Source: Brienomyrus brachyistius (Eukaryota; Chordata; Actinopteri; Osteoglossiformes; Mormyridae). Taken from it: DNA of 64,000 nt. The translations under genes were made by a program, and so were the position numbers. The stretch is from positions 10,870,363 to 10,934,362 of the forward strand of contig NC_064535.1 of NCBI RefSeq assembly GCF_023856365.1, written 5' to 3'. Under the pieces are notes generated by a model, which ran no database searches, was not told the DNA's origin, and saw only the letters and a program-made list of their open reading frames with translations. Shown here piece after piece: positions 34,776 to 46,218 of this stretch. The first letter of the stretch is position 1; the number at the start of each line of letters is the position of its first letter.

Positions 34776-35824
34776 GACGGCTGCACCGGATGGGGCTGAC
34801 TATTAGGCTGTGAGAATATCCTCTGCCGGGGCAAGTTACCAGAGCGAATGCGCAAACCACCACACTCCCTAGCGAAGTGACCGGGCTGCTGACAACGCCG
34901 ACATATTACTGGATCCTTCTGGGGTGCACGATCACGCTGACTGGAGTTCTGCAACCGAGCCACGCTCTGGGTGAGCTGAGACAACTGCTTCTGCTGACAC
35001 GTCAGTAACGCTCTCACTTCCTCCATTGCAGTCAAATGGGATGAATTACTAGCACCCTGGGGACCACCATGAACCCCATACTGAACACCAAGCACTGCTG
35101 GCACGGAACTACTCCGTCCGCGTGCAGCACGGGGCAAACCCTCACGCTCCCACCTGATAGCCTCCCCTCGGACATCCAACAACGTAGCCATAGGCTGCCG
35201 GCGCACTAATTGTTTCAATTCACGGCGCAAAGCACCATCTAGTACGTGTTCAATAAATTGATCCCGCAGCAACAAATCTGCATTCTCCATATCGGCCGGT
35301 GCACGCTGTTTTACAGCCTCCATAAGGCCCTTTAAAGCCAAGGAAAACTCCTGAAGAGACTCCCCGTCCTCTTGCCTTCTAGCAAAGAAAGCTTGCTGTA
35401 AAGACACATAGGATTCAGTACACCCATACAGTTCCTTTAGAACTGCTATTATCTTTACTGGGTCTGTTCTGTCCTGAGGACGGTACTTTATCTCCTCCTT
35501 TGCCTCGCCCTCCAAATGGTCAAACAAGAAGAATGCCTGATCTGCCATGGTCAAATGACGTGCCCTCATACTGGCCTCCACTTCCTCCAGCCACTCCATT
35601 AACCCTATTCCTGTTCTCCCTCTAAAAATGGGGCATTTCCTATCCCTAGGGACAAGAACCAAACGTTCGACTACAGGGGTACCCCTACTGGGTACAGTAA
35701 AGTAACTGGGGTTAACACTAGCACTAGGCCCTGGGGCAACAGAAACCGGCTCCTGGCGCAGCCTATCATTCTCAGCTTGCAGTTGTAAAACAAGCTCCCT
35801 CAATTCCTGTAACTCCTCCGCCAT
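34766..35824 (-). CDS. Ty3/gypsy gag
   Basis: 352 residues, starting at an ATG about 240 bases after the 5' LTR. The first 25 residues form a probable coiled coil (ELQELRELVLQLQAENDRL). A retrotransposon gag/capsid-type region follows (FRGRTGIGLMEWLEEVE, LFDHLEGEAKEEI, LYGCTESYVSLQQAFFARRQ, ESLQEFSLALKGL). A single CCHC zinc knuckle, CRRCQQPGHFAREC, lies at about 308-321 and fits C-X2-C-X4-H-X4-C; it packages RNA in this family. The frame is intact. It ends at a TAG overlapping the pol frame. Confidence 0.95.
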   Translation of the reverse strand: MAEELQELRELVLQLQAENDRLRQEPVSVAPGPSASVNPSYFTVPSRGTPVVERLVLVPRDRKCPIFRGRTGIGLMEWLEEVEASMRARHLTMADQAFFLFDHLEGEAKEEIKYRPQDRTDPVKIIAVLKELYGCTESYVSLQQAFFARRQEDGESLQEFSLALKGLMEAVKQRAPADMENADLLLRDQFIEHVLDGALRRELKQLVRRQPMATLLDVRGEAIRWEREGLPRAARGRSSSVPAVLGVQYGVHGGPQGASNSSHLTAMEEVRALLTCQQKQLSQLTQSVARLQNSSQRDRAPQKDPVICRRCQQPGHFARECGGLRIRSGNLPRQRIFSQPNSQPHPVQPSEN

Positions 35825-36046
35825 ACCTATAATTTAACCAAGGCTGGGCTAATCCAAGATGATGGTAGCGCTCAAATTATTACAGCTGCGCGAACCCGTA
35901 TCTTGGGCAAACCTTCACCAAGCCACCCAAAAGGATCCACAAGGAACAAACTGCTGCTCTGCCTCTCCAAACTGACGACACCCTAAAAAAAAACAAAAAA
36001 TTACAGAAACTCAATTAAAAGGAACACACGTCTCCGCTGAAAGATG
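35825..36046 (-). other. Element leader between PBS and gag
   Basis: About 220 bases of 5' untranslated leader, with an A-run on the plus strand at about 35982-36000. The packaging signal would be expected here, but none can be recognised by eye. Confidence 0.6.
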
Positions 36047-36064
36047 ATCCTGCCGACTACGCCA
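36047..36064 (-). other. Primer binding site, tRNA-Ser
   Basis: The minus strand reads TGGCGTAGTCGGCAGGAT, complementary to the 3' end of vertebrate tRNA-Ser (…ATCCTGCCGACTACG plus CCA). It lies three bases (TCT) after the end of the 5' LTR. All 18 bases match the tRNA-Ser 3' end as I know it. Confidence 0.85.
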
Positions 36065-36138
36065 AGATGTGGCGAGTGGTGGTGAGAGAAATACTGCCAA
36101 ATAGTACCAAACAATGGTACCAATAGCCACACGTTAGT

Positions 36139-36150
36139 CCGACTACGCCA
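36139..36150 (-). other. PBS-like 12-mer inside LTR (5' copy)
   Basis: The minus strand reads TGGCGTAGTCGG, about 75 bases upstream of the real primer site (36047-36064) in element orientation. Confidence 0.7.
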
Positions 36151-36800
36151 CCCCAGGTATTACACCCAGAGAAAGTTAAAATCGCCCTATCCCCGGGCAA
36201 AGGCACACTGGTCCGTTCACCAGAAACAGCGGAGAGACGTTGTTCCAAACACACACACTTTTATTACACAATAAAACCATAAAAAGAGTAATCAGTCGAT
36301 CCCAGCACCGTAAGCTTGGAGCACCGCCGCGTACCAGCAGCCACTTCCTGCCGATCTAAGGCTGGGCGTCGGGACCTAGAACAGCCAGAGTCGGGCGGGC
36401 ACAAGCAAGGAGGGAAAAACAAGACGTAACCGCAAACCAAACAAAATCACGCAAAACCCAAAGAAAACACTGCAGTCTAAAAGAAACAAATAAAATACAA
36501 AACCATTACATTAATACAGAAAATAAATAAATCCCCTTTAAAACAGAACAAATGTATCAACAAAACAAACATAATACAATCAAAACAAAACACAAACCCT
36601 TAGGAAGCGGGGGACCAGTCAGACTCTCCAACCCCCGCTCGCACTCATATGGGCACGCACACCCCCCTGCCCCCAGCTATGGACCCGCTTGCGACTCAGC
36701 CTGCTATAGGCTAGACAGAGTATGGACAAACCGGAAGCGCAAAGCGAAAAGGTGCAAATGTCACTAGACAGCAGCAATAAGGCAAAGTAAAGCTGAGCCG

Positions 36801-37388
36801 CCGCTAGGCAGAGCAGGGCGCCGTCGCCGCTAGGCAGAGCAGGGCGCCGTCGCCGCTAGGCAGAGCAGGGCGCAATCGCCGCTAGGCAGAGCAGGGCGCA
36901 ATCGCCGCTAGGCAGAGCAGGGCGCCGTCGCCGCTAGGCAGAGCAGGGCACAGTCGCCGCTAGGCAGAGCAGGGCGCCGTCGCCGCTAGGCAGAGCAGGG
37001 CGCAGTCGCCGCTAGGCAGAGCAGGGCGCCGTCGCCGCTAGGCAGAGCAGGGCACAGTCGCCGCTAGGCAGAGCAGGGCGCAGTCGCCGCTAGGCAGAGC
37101 AGGGCGCCGTCGCCGCTAGGCAGAGCAGGGCGCAGTCGCCGCTAGGCAGAGCAGGGCGCCGTCGCCGCTAGGCAGAGCAGGGCACAGTCGCCGCTAGGCA
37201 GAGCAGGGCGCCGTCGCCGCTAGGCAGAGCAGGGCGCCGTCGCCGCTAGGCAGAGCAGGGCGCAGTCGCCGCTAGGCAGAGCAGGGCGCCGTCGCCGCTA
37301 GGCAGAGCAGGGCGCAGTCGCCGCTAGGCAGAGCAGGGCGCAGTCGCCGCTAGGCAGAGCAGGGCGCAGTCGCCGCTAGGCAGAGCAG
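36801..37388. repeat. 26-bp array in 5' LTR, 22.6 units
   Basis: 22 full units plus 16 bases (588 bp) of the same 26-bp unit as in the other LTR. One extra CGCCGTCG-type unit is present at the left, and the middle has CAG-C-CAG type units where the other LTR has two CACAGTCG units. Confidence 0.97.
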
Positions 37389-37547
37389 CAGTAGTTCCAT
37401 GCGAGATGAAGCAGCTGTCAACCCCACGCCACAACACACGGGACCCGGGCTGAACACACCAAGGTAAGATGTCCGCGGACGAACAGGAGATCCAGCAATT
37501 AAGGTGACCGCCGACAAGGAGCCTAGAACATTGGTGCCAGGGTAACC

Positions 37548-37576
37548 CTTATAGTCTGAGCGCCCTCTCCGATTGG
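37548..37576 (-). promoter_or_regulatory. LTR promoter (5' LTR): TATA and CCAAT boxes
   Basis: Minus-strand CCAAT (37572-37576) and CTATAAG (37548-37554), 17 bases apart. This is the copy expected to drive the element. Confidence 0.65.
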
Positions 37577-37630
37577 CCACTCCCTCCAGAACTTAATTAG
37601 GCACACACCTCGTTTCCTTCTCCTGCTACA

Positions 37631-37634
37631 TATA
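37631..37634. repeat. Target site duplication, right (TATA)
   Basis: Matches 29004-29007. Confidence 0.75.
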
Positions 37635-37679
37635 TATTCTAAGTCTTTCCATCTCTCCTCTAGAAGTTTGTGATAGGTT

Positions 37680-37920
37680 ACTCCTTTTTCAGTTTATTAC
37701 ACTGCAGAAATGGCATTCCATCCATCCATCCATCCGTCAATCCATCAATCTCCCGCTTAATCCAAGGTTGGGTCCACGTGCAATAATTCAACTTGCTTTG
37801 TTCCTCCATGTCCCTTATGAAATAATATGACATAATCAGCAAGTAAGTGGTGGTGAGGAACTGATAAAGACCTAAAAACATGCCCATGCATCCATTTCTG
37901 AAACTGCTTGTCTTATTCAG
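37680..37920 (-). repeat. L2/SINE-type module fragment
   Basis: CCATCCATCCATCC is followed by TTAATCCAAGGTTGGGTCC and later by ATGCATCCATTTCTGAAACTGC then TTATTCAGGGTTGTGGGG. These are two partial copies of the common module. Confidence 0.5.
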
Positions 37921-38394
37921 GGTTGTGGGGTAAATATATATATCGTAGACACCAAAAGAGCAATAAATGCCACTAACTTTGGAAGGAGTGAAAAACCTCT
38001 CGGAGTTCTCATCAAAGAGGTCATCTTTCCTGAATCGTGGTCACCCAGTTTGGAGCTCATTAAAAGTGATAATACATATACTGTACTACCGATGAGCACT
38101 CAGACTGATAATTTGAAGGTCGATGTTCATAAAGTGGAAATGAGGTGCTTGTTGATTAAATCAGTCTCTTGTGTGACCTAGAGATGATCATGACAGTATT
38201 CCTGAATCAATCAAAGTATCAACTTTATTTTCATAAGAGATAATATCAAAATCATAGAAAAAAGACATATTCATTTCAACCTTTATTTACTAAATCAATG
38301 CCACTCCGCAATTTTCAGTGATAGGCTTCGAACCCCTATGACCTTGAATAGGCCAAGCTGGTACAGAACGTGGATGGGATGGTTGGATTTTTAG
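37921..38394. other. Intergenic, nothing recognised
   Basis: AT-rich sequence with no recognisable feature. Confidence 0.5.
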
Positions 38395-38790
38395 TGGGTC
38401 AAAGGTTCACATACACCAAATTAAGCATCTTCGTAAACAGTGCTTGCAAGACTCCAGAAATTGATGCAATGCCTTTAAAAGCCTCTGATTGGCAAATTAG
38501 GAGTGTGTCTATGGTCTTGTTGCCCTTGGTAGCATGGGAAAATCCAAACTGAGCCATGAAGTGAGAAAGAGAATTGTGGATCTCCACAAGTTCATTTCCT
38601 TCTTAGGAGCAATTTCCAAACAACTGTTTATATGTTATGGGGGAGTTTTGCTGGTAAAGGGACTGGTTCACTTCCGAAAATGGTTGGCATCATGAGAAAC
38701 GAGGATTCTTCTGAAGCAACACCTCAGGATATCAGCCAGAAAATTGACACTTAGTCACAACTTTGTCTTCCAGCAGGACAAGAACTAAAA
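38395..38790 (+). mobile_element. Internally deleted Tc1-like relic
   Basis: Reads GGGTCAAAGGTTCACATACACC at the left end, a typical Tc1 terminus. Then come ATCATGGGAAAATC-like wording (here GCATGGGAAAATCCAAACTGAGCC), GAATTGTGGATCTCCACAAG and GGAGCAATTTCCAAAC. It then jumps to the late part (GGGACTGGTTCAC...GGCATCATGAG and TTCCAGCAGGACAAGAAC). The middle of the transposase gene is missing. Confidence 0.75.
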
Positions 38791-39029
38791 CAAGTGACAG
38801 CAATACAAGGGCTTCCAGAAAGGTTTTAGTGTTTACTAAAGAGCAAAATAATAAAAAAAAAATGTACTGTTCTATCCTGGTTCATAAAAATATCAAAGCT
38901 GACAACTCCAGCCTGCTCATCATTCCTCCACACCCTGATCTATCCTCACCTGCTCTACAGGGTATATACCTCCCTTGACTCCGGCAAGCCAAAAGTCACT
39001 AGATCCCACAAGCTCTTTCAACCAAAATT

Positions 39030-39535
39030 CTGGTGGTCGTCAGTGATGATGATGTCAGAGACTGCGTTTCATTCTGCCTTATTTGCAACCAGGCAGAAAC
39101 TCCGAAACAACGGCCCACTGAAGAGTTAGAACCCATTCCCCACTGGCCATGGTCCTACATAGGTAAGGTTATGTCTATTAGTAATATGCCAACTTCACAA
39201 AGACATGCTGTAATTCTCATCATAGTACATCACTTTTTAAAGATCCCACTCCTGGATCTCTTCTTGAAATCAAGCTTTCCATTTTTTTTCCCGAACATGT
39301 TGTGCCGGAAAATGATCCATAATATCCCAGGTATGGTGAGATTTTTGCAGGTGGCTTGGGGTGAGTGCACTTGATGTCATGATAACATTCCCAGTCCAAT
39401 GGGTAAACAGAGTGACTCAATTGGGAGATTGAGTGCTACCTCTGCCAGTACAATGTAAACAACCAGTCAGAGTGGAGCTAGTACTGTACAGTATATCGCC
39501 TGGGCAGAGTATGCCCAGAATTCTCAGGTATGGAT
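39030..39535 (+). mobile_element. Decayed gypsy integrase fragment
   Basis: Plus-strand frames read DDVRDCVSFCLICNQAETPK (zinc-finger end of integrase), ELEPIPHWPWSYIGKV and HAVILIIVHHFLKIPLLDL (start of the catalytic core). After frame breaks come PSPMGKQSDSIG/SNGQTER-like and NNQSEWS segments, and AEYAQNS-like wording at about 39510. It is full of stops and deletions and resembles the chromovirus-type gypsy lineage rather than the intact element. Confidence 0.7.
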
Positions 39536-39799
39536 CATTTCAGAGTCTTTGGATTATGGGAGGAAACTAGAGTATCTGGAAGAGTCCCATATATTTCGCT
39601 GATAACCAGCAATCTCATCTATGAAAAATGTCTGTTTCAAAAACACATAAATAACATAAACTATATGAAAAGGAATGTCTTGACTTATGAGGATTAAAAA
39701 TCAAAGAAATTACATGGTGCCTTTGTGCATATGAGATATTTTATATATATATATACTATGCCCTTACATTTATTATACTTATTATGCTTTGTTAGCAGT

Positions 39800-41240
<1,441 letters not shown>

Positions 41241-44089
41241 TGTAAAAGGAATGGCTCTTTTATGTGGGAAAGTTGGTGGAAGGCAGATAAAGCGGCAGGG
41301 AAGGGGACCAGGTATGAGCTTTGTAGGCCTCATATTTTCTGGGGACATAGCTAGGTAATTTGTTACCAGTTGCACAGTTGGGGAATAGGGTCTGCAGCTT
41401 TTTAGGGGAGTGTATCTCACAGCGAACACCTGCAGGAGTCCAGGAACTGCTGTGCAAAGGGGTATTTTAGATCCAAAAACTTCCCTCAGATAACTTCGAA
41501 ATCTCCTTCCTGTGCAACACCTGGGTCATCCATTCCAGCCTCAGTCACACAGCAGCCCTCCACTGAAAGACGTCAATAAATGTTTCCACATTATGGTCAC
41601 GTGCCATTTTATGAGCTGAATTTGCACAGGCAGCAGGGAAAGGCAGCATGTGGAGGGGCAAGTAGTGTCCCTTAATGTGACGCTTCACCTTGTGTGATTA
41701 AAAAAATGTTAAAAATATTCCACAAAATATTTAGTGTATTAGTGCTCACTAGATAACAAATCTGCAGTATTTAAATGCCATTACTTTTCAGAAGAAACAT
41801 TTTCATTCTTCCTTATATGTCATTTGTATGATTATAATGACAGAACTGTACTTTAAAGTTGAATATTTTCTGGGACAAATAATTTAATCTAGGTCACTGT
41901 TCATTGTTCTGTTTATGATGAAATGATATACATCTGAATTAGCCATTTTTCTTTACCAGACAATGCTTTGTCTAGTAAAAATGACCTTTACATGCTCTCT
42001 GTAGCAAAGGGCAAGATATTTCAGGCATGTTCTTGAAATAATATCTTCACTAGATAGTGTCTTTTAGATTGTAGACAGAAACTATTTTGTCAGTTTCAAT
42101 TCTCCGGCAACAATCTGGAGTGTTAAGCCCAGAAGGTTTCATAGTTTATTTGTTCTGTACGCCAAAGCTACAAACATTTTTCAAACAAAACCTGGAGGAA
42201 GGTTTAAGCTCATCTAAAAGTGCAGTATCACTTATGTATTTGCAATATATCCTGGACATGATAGCAAAACTTCATTCATTGATTGTAGTATCATGAGACA
42301 GTCTAACTCCATCAACATAAACATAATTGCATTGAAATTGGTGGTTAAGTGGCCTGGGCCATTTGAGGTCACATGGCAAATTGGTTATTTAGGGTAAGAT
42401 CGGCAGATTGGGGATGTAGACTACGAGGTTTGGTGAAACAACGTGTGTGGAGTGGAATGCACTCTATTATGTCACTACAAGCTCCTGGACTTGGGAAGTT
42501 GAACCTGTTCTGTTAGCCATATTTGAACTAATTCTATTCTGACCAGAAAAGTGTCCCAGATCCAATCCAATGGATGAACTTGCGTTAAGTGGAGGTTTTA
42601 GCTATTAAAACAGTACTTCATGCTGGTCGCTTGTTCACATACTCTGACCTCCTTTCCATTCATTTTAGTAATAGACACATCAGATAGGCGTTTTAGGGCA
42701 ATCCTGTTATGGTAGGTAGACAGAAAGAGCTGAACATCAGCTTGGGAAGCACAATACTGTTGAGGAGGAGTACTCTAGCTATGAAGTGGGCAGTCCTCAA
42801 TCTCTTATATTTACTCCTGGGGCAGAGCTGTATTCTGCTGTGACGCGGTCCATTTATAGTAAATCAACCCCAGGAAGAATGCAAATGCTTCAGTTATCCA
42901 GTGGGCCTAATTGACCCTTAATGGTGGAATTATTTTTATTAAAGACAGGTGATACTGTCTTTAATAATACAACTGCCAACCCGGCGAGACAAAGGGCAAC
43001 TCATCTGGATCCAGATGATCATGAAAACTTGCTCACTGCCGATCAAAGTTTTTCAAATAGAAATCTGTGGCCCAAATCAACGGGAAAGTGCCCAAGCAAT
43101 ATCTGTCAGCAACATTGCCCGGCAACAATGCGCAAAAAGTTGCCCTGTGTATCGTCACCCTCTTAAATGATATGAGGGAACATTTTTATTAAAGGCTTGC
43201 ATAATAAAATGAGCTATATATTTGCTGACATTCTTTGTTTTTATATGTTTCTGTTTATTGCCTCTTGAACTTTATGTTTTCTCTCAGGACAAGTGTTGTG
43301 CAAGTTACTGAAAAGTAGTAATTACAGTATTTACTAGTCAACTCATTCAAATGTAATTCAATTATTTTACCAATTACTACTTACAGTATAAAAGTAATTA
43401 GTCACTAGGGAAAGTATCTTTTGCATTTTATCAGTTCTCTTCTTAATGCATACATACCTCACTGGGACATTGTTTTAAAGTCAGAACGTCATTAAATTAC
43501 CAACTATCACAGGCAGATTACAAGCAGATTATTCTGGAAGGACGAAAAGCCCCACATAAAAGTCCAGGAGATCCGTAAACAGTAACGGAAGTGAAGAATT
43601 ACAAGTGAGCCAGCAACATCAAGAACCAGAATTTAAAATGTGTTAAATCCGTAACGCAACTTCTCAGAGATTCCTAGATACATCTGAAATTCGGTAACAA
43701 TGCCATTACCTCAGTGATTAGGATGACGATTATGTTTATAAGTATACCCAGCGGGAACAGATTCATTAGGTACCATGAAGTCATTTTGTTTAAGCCAAGT
43801 TTCTGTTAGGCATAAGATATTGAGACTTATGTCAGTTAAGATACCATTAATAAGTAATGCCTTGGGAGGCAGTCATCCTACTTTCAAAGCCCCAACTTTA
43901 GCTTGACATCACAGACATCTTGTGACAGAGGTTACAACTTTATTAAGTAATTATAGCAGATTTTGCTTTGGAATATACAAGTATGATTAACAGTGCAGGA
44001 AACAGGCAGTCTGAATTGTATGAACCCTAGGTGATGAGTCTAAGCAGCTATCAGGCAGTCAGTAAAGCTGGTTCTTCTTAGCTTTGTTT
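41241..44089. other. Intergenic, mostly unassigned
   Basis: No host gene is visible. About 43285-43425 has AGTAATTAC/GTAATT-rich inverted wording that resembles a known type of fish MITE. About 43690-43920 resembles a dispersed repeat (AGCCAAGTTTCTGTTAGGCA). Neither can be firmly classified by eye. Confidence 0.4.
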
Positions 44090-44885
44090 TCAATACAAGT
44101 ACCAATGCTTGATGGGTGAATAAGACGTTCAAGGCCTATGATACCAACCTACATGAGAATTGCAGTGAAGGACTGTTCAAATGGTGGAGAAAGCAGCTTG
44201 ACCAGCTGCCACAGAGAGCGTCTTGGTAAGGAACGCAAAACCAAAACATGCTCTTCAAAGAAAATAACAAGGAAGAGTTTCACTGCCGTTTTGAGCTTGT
44301 TTAACAGCCTCTGGCATTGTGTGCCTCGACTGTGTGTACAGCATCATGAAATAAGGAAAATATGAAGATATATTGGAGTGTAGTGTGCAAAGCTGTTTCA
44401 GAAAGCTGGGTCTCTGTCAAGGGTAATGGGTCTTTGATGAATGACAATGGCCCTAAAGACACTGAGGAATAGCTGATGGCAAAATTGAGGATTTTTCTGA
44501 AGTTGCCACCAATGACTCTATATATAAATCCCAGTGAAAACAGTGAAGAGACCTAAATGTACTCGCTGGGAGAAGGGCCCTTCAAATAAGAATGACTACA
44601 GAAGTCGGCACGAGAAGAATGGAGCAAACATCCAGTACAGAGGTACAGCAAGCTAATTGATCATTTAGAGGAACTGCCTAATTATGACCAAAGACTGTGC
44701 TACCAGGGTCTAGGGTGTCTGTACGTTTTCTCAATCCAACTTCATTTTATTGTCTAATTTAAGAGAATATACCAAGGTCAAAATAAAAAGTTCTGCAGAC
44801 AGAGAAAGAATTGTGGAAAGCAAATACTTCAATCAACTTTTAATTTTTAGAAAAAAGAAAATTGTGTTCTTTTTGGCCAACACTG
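44090..44885 (+). mobile_element. Decayed Tc1/mariner element
   Basis: Plus-strand wording near 44420-44460 (GGGTCTTTGATGAATGACAATG then CCCTAAAGACAC) matches the Tc1 NDPKH region. About 44560-44640 matches the later TRWEKGPSNKN...EEWSKHPVQRY region in broken frames. The right end (AAAATTGTGTTCTTTTTGGCC then AACACTGTA) looks like a Tc1 terminus. Confidence 0.55.
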
Positions 44886-44916
44886 TATGGATTCACTCCA
44901 GGGTGAACAGCCAGCA

Positions 44917-45025
44917 TATCTAGCATATCTATATGCAGCATATATAGCATATCTATATGCAGCATATATAGCATATCTATATGCAGCATATATAGCATAT
45001 CTATATGCAGCATATATAGCATATC
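44917..45025. repeat. 24-bp palindromic tandem repeat
   Basis: About 4.5 copies of a 24-bp unit containing GCATATCTATATGC and AGCATATATAGC. Each half is itself nearly palindromic. A minus-strand open frame with an 8-residue cycle is a by-product. Confidence 0.9.
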
Positions 45026-45954
45026 GAGTTGCATAGTCAAAATGCATCATTTTTAGAAATGTACCTACACCCAATTCCAGCAGTATTGTAATTTCCAAGG
45101 ACCGAACAGATTTGAGGTCATTGTAAAATATGGGTGGTATAATAATACTCACCCAATGCAGATGACCTGGTGGCTGGGTCATTTCAATTGTTGCAGCAAA
45201 TTAATTTAAGGATGTATAAAGTATTAATACAAGACATATTCTCTAGTATGACCAGCACCCAAACCAGTAGCAGTTTCATATTTGGCAGTCATCCTTTCAG
45301 GCAGTAGGGGAGGTCTGAGGTTATCCCATATCCCGGTGGGGGGCTGTGGGGGTGGTATCTCACAGGTGCAGTTAATCATCAGGATCCTTGAAGAAGACAG
45401 ACGTGGGATAAGGCCAGCAGTTGCAAGCCTAGGTCATGCTTGGAGGAGAGTCAAATTGCTCCTTTTCAGGACAGACAAAGCCATGGCATATTTCGAGCAC
45501 CAAATTCCCCACTAATATGGCCAGGATATATGCTGTCTACTCTTGTAAAAAAAAGCATGACCTAGTACGATGACCACACTAGAGCATATAATAAAAAATA
45601 TTTTTATAAATATTTATTTTTCAGGGAATCAGATAAAACAGATGAACCTGCAAAGTATATTGCCTGGTACACAAGATTTGAGATGCATATTCGATTTTAG
45701 TTGCTTTTTAACACACCTGCAATGTTAGTACATCAATCTACTTAAATATCTTGCCTTGTAATCCAAACTTCTCAAATCCTAGTGTATAGTTTAATTTCAT
45801 TAAATGCTTCTCGCAATACAGCTCACCACTTTGACTGACTATAAAATGTTGCTGGAAAATGTTCCCAGTTTATTGTGACTGGTCCACGAACAGCCTCCAA
45901 ATAGCGAATCTCATGGATGCATCTGAATACACACAGCACTCAGTCAGGGTCAAA
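45026..45954. other. Intergenic, nothing recognised
   Basis: Mixed sequence, with a G-rich spot at about 45335-45355. No gene or repeat is supported. Confidence 0.5.
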
Positions 45955-46020
45955 AGGTTCATTTAATGCAATTCAGTTTAGATTATTTTATATGGCACCT
46001 TTCACAACACAGCTGAGAGT
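45955..46020 (-). repeat. Dispersed-repeat tail, reverse orientation
   Basis: AATGCAATTCAGTTTAG then ATTTTATATGGCACCTTTCAC is the reverse of the tail seen at 18600-18710. Confidence 0.45.
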
Positions 46021-46179
46021 TGGAGGACGGCTTGACTTGTTAGAGCTAACAGGTTTCAAGTGCAAAAATAACAGCTTACTATATAACAGCAGTCTTAAGT
46101 CAGACTTCTCTGAATGCACAACCGTAACACCCTTGACGTGGTTCAGGAGGCAAATGTGAAATCTACTACGTACTATCTA

Positions 46180-46218
46180 GGTGTGTTTAATAAAGTGGCC
46201 ATTGAATGTATTTGTGTA
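46180..46218. mobile_element. Solo end of a Tc1-like transposon
   Basis: GGTGTGTTTAATAAAGTGGCC followed by ATTGAATGTA matches the terminal sequence of the element at 63296-63838. I did not find its partner end nearby. Confidence 0.55.

Larger units (their letters stand above)
29008..37630 (-). mobile_element. Complete Ty3/gypsy LTR retrotransposon, 8623 bp
   Basis: In element orientation (minus strand) the order is 5' LTR (36068-37630), tRNA-Ser primer site, short leader, gag, pol (protease, RT, RNase H, integrase), polypurine tract, 3' LTR (29008-30518). The protein order with integrase last marks it as Ty3/gypsy (Metaviridae type). The LTRs begin TG and end CA. A 4-bp TATA duplication flanks the insertion. 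By eye the LTRs agree outside their tandem arrays, and both reading frames are open with their catalytic motifs, so the insertion is recent and may be coding-competent. It is clearly richer in GC than the surrounding DNA. No envelope gene and no chromodomain are visible. Confidence 0.96.
36068..37630 (-). repeat. 5' LTR, 1563 bp
   Basis: Same ends and content as the 3' LTR. It is 52 bp longer, which is exactly two 26-bp units. The minus-strand poly(A) signal is at 36260-36265. Confidence 0.95.

Noticed and set aside
31533..34813. Plus-strand open frames within the pol region
   Set aside because: Shadows of the pol frame on the other strand, with no recognised domain.
36047..36064. A tRNA-Ser gene or tRNA-derived SINE
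   Set aside because: Only the 18 bases complementary to the tRNA 3' end are present, at the exact PBS position; no cloverleaf or A/B boxes.
30579..37630. A possible envelope gene in the LTR element
   Set aside because: Only about 60 bases lie between the pol stop and the 3' LTR, so there is no room for one.
44840..45182. Minus-strand frames with MLYMLHID or YAIYAAYR cycles
   Set aside because: Translation of the 24-bp tandem repeat.
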